Shown here one piece after another: positions 1 to 5,349 of a DNA stretch of 5,349 nt. The stretch is from an uncultured Mucispirillum sp. GTDB lineage: Bacteria > Chrysiogenota > Deferribacteres > Deferribacterales > Mucispirillaceae. The stretch is from positions 1 to 5,349 of the forward strand of contig CAMWVK010000140.1 in NCBI GenBank assembly GCA_947177675.1, in the 5' to 3' direction. Position 1 is the first letter of the stretch; the number at the start of each line of letters is the position of its first letter. The notes beneath the pieces were generated by a model, which saw nothing but the letters and a program-made list of their open reading frames with translations, ran no database searches and was not told the DNA's origin. The position numbers and the translations under genes were made by a program.

Positions 1-95
1 AAACCAATAATAGATGTAATGGAAAGAAATGAAACAATACTGTTGCTTTTACGACTTTTAAAGTACCTTAATGCAATAAGACTATCTATTTTCAT
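1..95 (-). CDS. lolC/E: LolC/LolE-family lipoprotein-releasing ABC transporter permease, N-terminal fragment (cut by window edge)
   Basis: This is the start of a minus-strand gene, with 31 codons visible before the left edge. The protein opens MKIDSLIALRYFKSRKSN and continues SIVSFLSITSIIG. That is the hallmark start of LolC/LolE permeases: a short cytoplasmic segment with an ALRY-x(2)-S/A-R-K/R motif, then an FxSxxSxxG stretch leading into the first membrane helix. LolCDE is an inner-membrane ABC transporter that extracts mature lipoproteins and passes them to LolA for delivery to the outer membrane, so the gene implies a diderm host. The ATG at 95 is the only plausible start, because the frame meets a TAA at 111-113 with no ATG, GTG or TTG between. 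The ribosome site is poor: AAAGG lies about 12 nt upstream. The visible part cannot separate LolC from LolE or from a single LolC/E homologue. No convincing promoter was found in the spacer, so read-through from guaB is possible. Confidence 0.75.
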   Translation of the reverse strand, partial: MKIDSLIALRYFKSRKSNSIVSFLSITSIIG

Positions 96-126
96 TAAAA
101 ATACATACCTTTATTATTCTAAATAA

Positions 127-160
127 GTCATTTTGAGCCTGATTTACAGGCGAAAAATCT
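127..160 (+). repeat. Copy A of a 34-nt structured repeat element (REP-like hairpin)
   Basis: The copy begins GTCATTTTGAG and ends GCGAAAAATCT. It folds as an outer 5-bp stem (130-134 with 154-158), a tandem G.A/A.G mismatch (135-136 with 152-153), an inner 5-bp stem (137-141 with 147-151) and a 5-nt loop (142-146). Copy B at 212-245 on the other strand matches it ungapped at 26 of 34 positions. Of the eight differences, six form three compensatory pair swaps, one turns a G-C pair into G.U, and one is in the loop. The pattern shows that the shape is conserved more than the bases. The copy sits just upstream of the lolC/E start, in the orientation opposite to the genes. REP or REPIN identity is an inference. 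Confidence 0.75.
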
Positions 161-195
161 CAATCGTATATATTACATCAGTTCATAATATATTA

Positions 196-219
196 AAGTA
201 TCTTATTGTTTAGATACTT
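196..219 (-). repeat. Perfect 8-bp inverted repeat, weak stem-loop overlapping repeat copy B
   Basis: AAGTATCT at 196-203 is the exact reverse complement of AGATACTT at 212-219, with an 8-nt loop. The right arm is the tail of repeat copy B, so this hairpin competes with copy B's own outer stem. Read in the guaB direction, the stem is followed by an AT-rich stretch (TTAATATATTATG) without a clean T-run. It could be a weak terminator or RNA 3' end for guaB, but the AT-rich stem and absent U-tract make that uncertain. Confidence 0.4.
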
Positions 220-245
220 CGCTTAAAAATCAAGCTCAGTATGAC
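212..245 (-). repeat. Copy B of the 34-nt structured repeat element, inverted relative to copy A
   Basis: On the minus strand the copy begins GTCATACTGAG and ends GCGAAGTATCT. It has the same fold as copy A: outer stem 242-238 with 218-214, tandem G.A/A.G at 237-236 with 220-219, inner stem 235-231 with 225-221 (the last pair being G.U), and loop 230-226. It begins 15 bp after the guaB stop codon and would be transcribed in the guaB 3' untranslated region. The two copies have their 3' ends facing each other across 51 bp, so they could also pair with each other into one long hairpin. Confidence 0.75.
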
Positions 246-260
246 CTGCTGATTTCATTA

Positions 261-1757
<1,497 letters not shown>

Positions 1758-1815
1758 TTAAAGACAATCAAAAAGTCTATTAATAGCACATAATGAAAAT
1801 TTTAATTAGTCTAAA

Positions 1816-1844
1816 TTTATATCTATTATTTTATTATATGACAA
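1816..1844 (-). promoter_or_regulatory. Predicted sigma70-type promoter of guaB
   Basis: On the minus strand TTGTCA (1844-1839) is followed after exactly 17 bp by TATAAA (1821-1816); each hexamer matches the consensus at five of six bases. Transcription would begin near 1809, giving a leader of about 64 nt before the GTG. The -35 box begins 7 bp after the nadE stop codon. I see no purine-riboswitch signature in the leader and no strong terminator between nadE and guaB, so guaB may be read both from this promoter and from the upstream operon. Confidence 0.65.
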
Positions 1845-1851
1845 ATGAATA

Positions 1852-2664
1852 CTATTTATCAAGATTTAAAAAAAATTTTTCATCAATCGCACTTCTTTTA
1901 CTGATACCGCTTTGGCATATAAAAGGTATGTGCCGTTTAAAACTGTTAGAAATTACACGCTTTATTATTTTGTCTACACTTTCTTTATCATACTTTTCAT
2001 AAAGCTCATTTCTGCATAAATGCTGCTGCTCTATATCATATAAAATATTATCTATTAATTCATAAGTTAAGCCTAACTCTGCCTCATCTGTCTGATTTGG
2101 CCATAAATCTGCAGTAGGTGCTTTTTTCATAATACTTTCAACCATATCTGCAGCAGCACTTACTCCATACACTTCTCTTTTGTAAAGTTCACCAATTATA
2201 TTTATACTAGATGCAGTATCTCCATACCATGTGCCATAACCCAAAAGCAGCTCTGTTCTATTGCTTGTACCTATAACTATACCTCTGTATTCTGCAGCTT
2301 TGTCAAAAAGCACAACCATTCTGCATCGTGCCATAATATTGCCTTTTCTAAGTGGAGTAATATTATCACACATATTGATAAAAGCATCTGCCGCAGCAGA
2401 AATATCTATAACTTCCAATTTAAAACCATATTTTTCTGATAATTTAAAAGAATCATTATAAGAATGTTCTGATGATGTTTTATAAGGCATAAAAAAGCCT
2501 TTTACTTTTGTTTCACCAAGAGCCTTGCAGGCAGCAGCACATGCAAGGGCAGAATCTATTCCGCCAGATATACCTATAACTGCATTCTCTGCTCCTGTTT
2601 TATCAAAAGCATTTGTAAAAGATAATACTAAGTTATCAAGTATTTCTGAATAATTCATAATCAT
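1852..2664 (-). CDS. nadE: NH3-dependent NAD+ synthetase
   Basis: NadE adenylates and amidates nicotinate adenine dinucleotide to NAD+, the last step of NAD synthesis. At 270 residues it is the short, ammonia-using form and lacks the N-terminal nitrilase-like glutaminase domain of glutamine-dependent enzymes. Visible motifs are the ATP-pyrophosphatase P-loop SGGIDS (33-38), MPYKTSS (59-65), NIMARCRM (109-116), GTSNRTELLLGY (132-143), YGDTASSINIIGELYK (147-162) and APTADLWPNQTDE (182-194). The 147-162 loop lacks the Asp seen in the B. subtilis-type enzyme but, from memory, resembles Campylobacter/Helicobacter NadE. The first ATG (2664) overlaps the moaC stop as ATGA, which favours translational coupling. 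A second ATG at 2658 is in frame with AGGA six nt upstream, so a 268-residue product is possible. A T8 run encodes part of the extreme C-terminus. Confidence 0.95.
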   Translation of the reverse strand: MIMNYSEILDNLVLSFTNAFDKTGAENAVIGISGGIDSALACAAACKALGETKVKGFFMPYKTSSEHSYNDSFKLSEKYGFKLEVIDISAAADAFINMCDNITPLRKGNIMARCRMVVLFDKAAEYRGIVIGTSNRTELLLGYGTWYGDTASSINIIGELYKREVYGVSAAADMVESIMKKAPTADLWPNQTDEAELGLTYELIDNILYDIEQQHLCRNELYEKYDKESVDKIIKRVISNSFKRHIPFICQSGISKRSAIDEKFFLNLDK

Positions 2665-3149
2665 TCCTGTATCCTGCCGCTGCGGATATATTCGCCACTT
2701 TTACCGCCTGATTTACGCTGCAGCATAATATCACTGATTATCATATCTTTATCTACTGCTTTACACATATCATATATTGTAAGAGCAGCAACAGAAACAC
2801 CTGTTAATGCTTCCATTTCCACCCCTGTTTTATCATCAAGCCCAACAGTTACTTCTATATCAACCTGACCATTATCAAGATTATAGTTAAAGTCCACATT
2901 AACTTTGCTTATTGCAAGTGGGTGGCATAATGGTATTAAATGAGGTGTCTGTTTAACAGCCATAATAGCTGCAATTCTTGCCACTTCAAATACATTGCCT
3001 TTTTTAATACTCATATTTACAATCTGCTGCAGAGTATCTTTATTCATAGTAACCCTGCCTGTTGCTGTTGCTTCCCTTTTAGTAGGTGTCTTTCCGCTTA
3101 CATCTACCATACGGCTTGCACCTTTTTCATCAAAATGAGTAAATTCCAT
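2661..3149 (-). CDS. moaC: Cyclic pyranopterin monophosphate synthase
   Basis: MoaC converts the MoaA product 3',8-cyclo-7,8-dihydro-GTP to cyclic pyranopterin monophosphate, the first stable intermediate of molybdenum cofactor synthesis. The 162 residues match the family length. Conserved segments run the whole length: MVDVSGKTPTKREATA (14-29), KQTPHLIPLCHPL (66-78), VEMEALTGVSVAALTIYDMC (110-129), KAVDKDMII (130-138) and LQRKSGGKSGEY (143-154). Residues expected in the active site by alignment with E. coli MoaC are present: Lys50, His76, Glu111, Glu113, Asp127 and Lys130. The ATG at 3149 has AAGGGG seven nt upstream. The gene starts 16 bp after the SH3-protein gene and overlaps nadE by 4 bp. 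No other moa, mob or moe gene is in the window. Confidence 0.97.
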   Translation of the reverse strand: MEFTHFDEKGASRMVDVSGKTPTKREATATGRVTMNKDTLQQIVNMSIKKGNVFEVARIAAIMAVKQTPHLIPLCHPLAISKVNVDFNYNLDNGQVDIEVTVGLDDKTGVEMEALTGVSVAALTIYDMCKAVDKDMIISDIMLQRKSGGKSGEYIRSGRIQE

Positions 3150-3165
3150 TGGACAGCCCCTTTTA

Positions 3166-4068
3166 TTATTTTGGAAAAACTTTAAATAAATCTTTCACAG
3201 GTATATTACATTCTGCAAGGCTTAATATTGATACATTTTCCCTGCGTATTTTTTCAATATCCACCTTGTCAGGCATTAATAGTATATTTGCATATTCTTT
3301 TTCAAAATCAACCACATTACCGCTTTCGTCATAGGTTGGCACTTTAATGATTATATTAAAACTTTCTGCATTTGTTAACACAAGCCTGCCTAGAATTAAA
3401 TTTACAAGCTGCTGCATATGGGTATATAAATCATTATCATTATATGATGGTATTGGTTTATTTTGTAAATCTGCACAGGCATAGTGAAAAATAAGTGTTA
3501 CATTATTTTTTACATTTTTTGCATCAATAAGCTCAAATATAGGACGGACTTGATATTTTTTTGCATAGCTTGAGTTTTCAAGAGTAGTATCAAATTTTTG
3601 CAGTAAATCTTCAAGCTCTATAGAAACTGTTTTATTCATATTGTTTTTTGCAACAGTTTCATCCATAAAAAGCTTTGAAGTTCTCACATATATTTTCTGA
3701 ATATAAGCTTCTATATTATTATACATTATAACCTTATACCAGTCTCCTGCTTCGCCTATTAAAATAACTTTTTCAGCACCTGAAGAATATCTTAAAACTC
3801 TTGATTTAAGGGAAGGCTCTGCACGAAAAGGTATGTTATTATAAGGAATATGACCAGCACCTTCTACCACTTCTATAATATGTTTTTCTGCACTGATACC
3901 AATATTTGGCATAGCCGCACCTGCTTCATCTGGGTTATCCGCTTCCTCATTTGGAGCAAACTGCTCACTGCTTGTTTCATTTACATTATTACCAGCAATA
4001 TTTCCCTGAGCAAATGTATAAGATGAAAAACAAATTGTAATAATTAACGCTAATACTATTTTATACAT
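3166..4068 (-). CDS. Secreted bacterial SH3-domain protein of unknown function
   Basis: The 300-residue protein begins with a probable Sec signal peptide: Tyr-Lys, a hydrophobic core (IVLALIITICF), then SSYTFA with likely cleavage after Ala20. There is no lipobox cysteine, so it is probably soluble in the periplasm or held by its partners. An acidic, low-complexity linker (about 21-60) follows. Residues about 64-130 look like a bacterial SH3 (SH3b) domain: the IPFRAEPSLKSRVL strand-turn, a GEAGDWYKV core and a closing EAYIQKIYV strand. SH3b domains commonly bind peptidoglycan or envelope proteins. The C-terminal 165 residues include an amphipathic segment (about 146-166) and an alpha/beta-looking region that I do not recognise. 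The gene overlaps the ychF end by 8 bp and has no clear Shine-Dalgarno sequence, so its translation is probably coupled to ychF. A role in envelope or cell-wall interaction is inference only. Confidence 0.85.
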   Translation of the reverse strand: MYKIVLALIITICFSSYTFAQGNIAGNNVNETSSEQFAPNEEADNPDEAGAAMPNIGISAEKHIIEVVEGAGHIPYNNIPFRAEPSLKSRVLRYSSGAEKVILIGEAGDWYKVIMYNNIEAYIQKIYVRTSKLFMDETVAKNNMNKTVSIELEDLLQKFDTTLENSSYAKKYQVRPIFELIDAKNVKNNVTLIFHYACADLQNKPIPSYNDNDLYTHMQQLVNLILGRLVLTNAESFNIIIKVPTYDESGNVVDFEKEYANILLMPDKVDIEKIRRENVSILSLAECNIPVKDLFKVFPK

Positions 4069-5161
4069 TAAATCTAAAATATATTATATCGCCATCCTGC
4101 ACAATATAATCTTTTCCTTCAAGCCTTAATCTTCCGCTTTCTTTTGCCGTAGTAAGTGATTTATATTTTTCAAAATCAATGTATGAACATACTTCTGCAC
4201 GGATAAAACCTCGTTCAATATCAGAGTGAATTTTACCTGCAGCATAAGGAGCAGCAGCACCTTTTTCAACAGTCCAAGCACGCACTTCTTTTTCACCTGC
4301 TGTAAAAAATGTTATTAATCCAAGCAGGTCATATCCACTTTTTATAAGGCTGTCAAGCCCGCTTTTTTCCATACCAAGTGCCATAAGATATTCTTTTGCT
4401 TCTTCTTCTGATAAATCCTGCAGCTCACATTCAGTTTTACCACATATTTTTACAACTTCTGCCCCCTCTGCTGCAGCAATCTGCCTGACAGTTTTAACAT
4501 ATTTATTGTCTTCTGCCAAAGCATCTTCATCAACATTTGCAACATAAAGCATTGGTTTTATTGTAATGAAATTGTATTCTTTTATTTCATCAATATATTC
4601 TGGGCATTCTTTAAGTAATGCTCTTAAAGGCCTGCCCTCATCTGCACATTTTAAAAAATCTTCTAATATTTCTACTTTCTTTTTTAAAGCCTTATCACCG
4701 CTTTTTGCTGCTTTTTGGTGTTTTGCAACAGCTTTATCTAATATTTCCATATCAGCAAGCAGAAGTTCTGTATTAATTATTTCTATATCATTAGCAGGGT
4801 CTACTTTATTTTCCACATGAACAATTTCATCATTTTCAAAACAGCGAACAACATGGGCAACAGCATCGGTCTGCCTAATATGAGTTAAAAATTGGTTTCC
4901 TCTGCCTTCCCCATGGCTTGCACCCTTTACAAGACCTGCAATATCCACAAACTCTACAGTTGTAGGAACAATAGATTTTGGTTTAACATACTGAATAATA
5001 AAATTCATCCTGTCATCAGGAACAGGAACAATCCCCCTGTTTGGGTCAATAGTACAAAATGGATAGTTTGCACTTTCTGCATTCTGTGCTTTTGATAAAG
5101 CATTAAAAATAGTTGATTTACCTACATTTGGCAGGCCTACAATACCACAGCTGAAACCCAT
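4061..5161 (-). CDS. ychF: Redox-regulated ATPase YchF (OLA1/Obg-related, TRAFAC class)
   Basis: YchF is a conserved cytoplasmic P-loop protein of the Obg family that hydrolyses ATP rather than GTP and associates with ribosomes; it has been linked to stress responses and translation. The 366 residues fit the family (about 363). Visible features are the G1 P-loop GLPNVGKS (9-16), switch region with NYPFCTIDPN (32-41), G3 DIAGL (73-77), GEGRGNQFL (84-92), and NVDE (209-212) replacing the GTP-specific NKxD, consistent with ATP use. His115 matches the catalytic His114 reported for E. coli YchF. A helical insertion spans about 133-195. A C-terminal TGS domain (about 282-364) contains FFTAGEKEVRAWT and AAGKIHSDIERGFIRAEV. 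The ATG at 5161 has AGGTGAT just upstream. It is the first gene of the apparent operon and overlaps the following SH3 gene. Confidence 0.98.
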   Translation of the reverse strand: MGFSCGIVGLPNVGKSTIFNALSKAQNAESANYPFCTIDPNRGIVPVPDDRMNFIIQYVKPKSIVPTTVEFVDIAGLVKGASHGEGRGNQFLTHIRQTDAVAHVVRCFENDEIVHVENKVDPANDIEIINTELLLADMEILDKAVAKHQKAAKSGDKALKKKVEILEDFLKCADEGRPLRALLKECPEYIDEIKEYNFITIKPMLYVANVDEDALAEDNKYVKTVRQIAAAEGAEVVKICGKTECELQDLSEEEAKEYLMALGMEKSGLDSLIKSGYDLLGLITFFTAGEKEVRAWTVEKGAAAPYAAGKIHSDIERGFIRAEVCSYIDFEKYKSLTTAKESGRLRLEGKDYIVQDGDIIYFRFNV

Positions 5162-5163
5162 TT

Positions 5164-5170
5164 ATCACCT
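5164..5170 (-). promoter_or_regulatory. ychF ribosome binding site
   Basis: AGGTGAT on the minus strand, two nt before the ATG, is an exact 7-nt match to the extended anti-Shine-Dalgarno complement (AAGGAGGTGATC). The close spacing is suitable because the match uses the 3' part of that sequence. It supports the ATG at 5161. Confidence 0.75.
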
Positions 5171-5196
5171 TTTACATATATTTATGATTATGAAAT

Positions 5197-5225
5197 GTTA
5201 TATAGAATTTTATTTTTTTTTTCAA
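5197..5225 (-). promoter_or_regulatory. Predicted sigma70-type promoter of the ychF operon
   Basis: On the minus strand TTGAAA (5225-5220) is followed after 17 bp by TATAAC (5202-5197). Transcription would start near 5190, leaving a leader of about 28 nt. The last three bases of the -35 box belong to a run of ten A (5213-5222) that fills the upstream half of the spacer. The region is very AT-rich, so hexamer-like matches are common by chance; the 17-bp spacing and the position just before ychF support the call. Confidence 0.55.
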
Positions 5226-5349
5226 TATATAAATTACTGCTTCACACCCATTTTTTAAAACTATCATTAAAAATGATGATTTATAATAAAATTAGTAACT
5301 ATTATTTTATTAAACAATATGTATTTGCAGCATATTTTAAACTATCTAT
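5226..5349. other. AT-rich intergenic sequence upstream of ychF, no gene supported
   Basis: No supported gene lies here. A 6-bp inverted repeat (ATCATT at 5263-5268, AATGAT at 5272-5277, 3-nt loop) could mark the 3' end of a minus-strand gene beyond the right edge, but it is weak. From the right edge one minus-strand frame stays open for 15 codons before a stop. A plus-strand frame from ATG 5273 stays open to the edge without a ribosome site. Neither can be called from so little sequence. Confidence 0.4.

Noticed and set aside
81..90. ACTATCTAT occurs at both ends of the window (82-90 and 5341-5349), suggesting flanking direct repeats.
   Set aside because: A single 9-nt AT-rich match, one copy inside the lolC/E coding region, is within chance expectation for 5.3 kb.
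1..126. Plus-strand frame open from the left edge to a TAA at 124-126 (41 codons).
   Set aside because: The same bases encode a recognisable LolC/E N-terminus on the minus strand. The plus-strand peptide resembles nothing I know and is a shadow frame.
1777..1786. Perfect 10-bp palindrome CTATTAATAG in the guaB leader, a possible operator.
   Set aside because: A palindrome this short and AT-rich is expected by chance fairly often in about 100 bp of such sequence, and there is no second copy near the ychF promoter.
1868..1880. A8T5 homopolymer in the nadE 3' end as a phase-variation switch.
   Set aside because: It affects only the last few residues of NadE, well after the catalytic motifs, and such runs are common in AT-rich coding sequence.
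2184..2231. Loss of the Asp in the NadE loop YGDTASSINIIGELYK as a sign of an inactive or novel enzyme.
   Set aside because: From memory, Campylobacter/Helicobacter-type NadE also lacks this Asp in an otherwise similar loop, and all the other motifs are intact.
5263..5277. ATCATT-AAA-AATGAT stem-loop as a terminator of an upstream gene.
   Set aside because: The stem is only 6 bp, with one G-C pair, and has no solid T-run on either strand.
5273..5349. Possible divergent plus-strand gene starting at ATG 5273 and open to the right edge (25 codons).
   Set aside because: It has no Shine-Dalgarno sequence and no recognisable motif, and frames this short are often open by chance in such sequence.

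Overview
This AT-rich window (roughly one third G+C by eye) carries six genes, all transcribed leftward on the minus strand. In transcription order they are ychF, a secreted SH3-domain protein of unknown role, moaC, nadE, guaB, and the first 31 codons of a LolC/LolE-family lipoprotein-release permease that runs off the left edge. I see no convincing gene on the plus strand. The LolC/E start and the signal-peptide SH3 protein suggest a low-G+C diderm (Gram-negative-type) bacterium. The NadE active-site loop resembles, from memory, the Campylobacter/Helicobacter-type enzyme. A Deferribacterota-like host is an impression only; the sequence here does not settle the taxon.

Right part (2661-5349): a sigma70-type promoter (TTGAAA, 17 bp, TATAAC; 5197-5225) and a good Shine-Dalgarno site precede ychF. 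The next genes are packed tightly: ychF and the SH3 gene overlap by 8 bp, 16 bp separate the SH3 gene from moaC, and moaC and nadE overlap by 4 bp (ATGA). This looks like one operon of housekeeping functions (a ribosome-associated ATPase, molybdopterin synthesis, NAD synthesis) with an uncharacterised envelope protein inside it. The promoter spacer contains a run of ten A.

Middle (261-1851): guaB (IMP dehydrogenase) is separated from nadE by about 106 bp that hold its own near-consensus promoter (TTGTCA, 17 bp, TATAAA; 1816-1844). The best start is the GTG at 1745, behind a perfect GGAGG, rather than the TTG at 1757 that overlaps that GGAGG.

Left part (1-260): the 165-bp spacer between guaB and the lolC/E start is the most interesting segment. 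It holds two inverted copies of a 34-nt hairpin element (127-160 plus, 212-245 minus). They differ at eight positions, and seven of those changes preserve base pairing while the eighth lies in the loop. Each hairpin has a central tandem G.A/A.G mismatch. The arrangement resembles a REP doublet (REPIN), but I cannot assign it to a known family.
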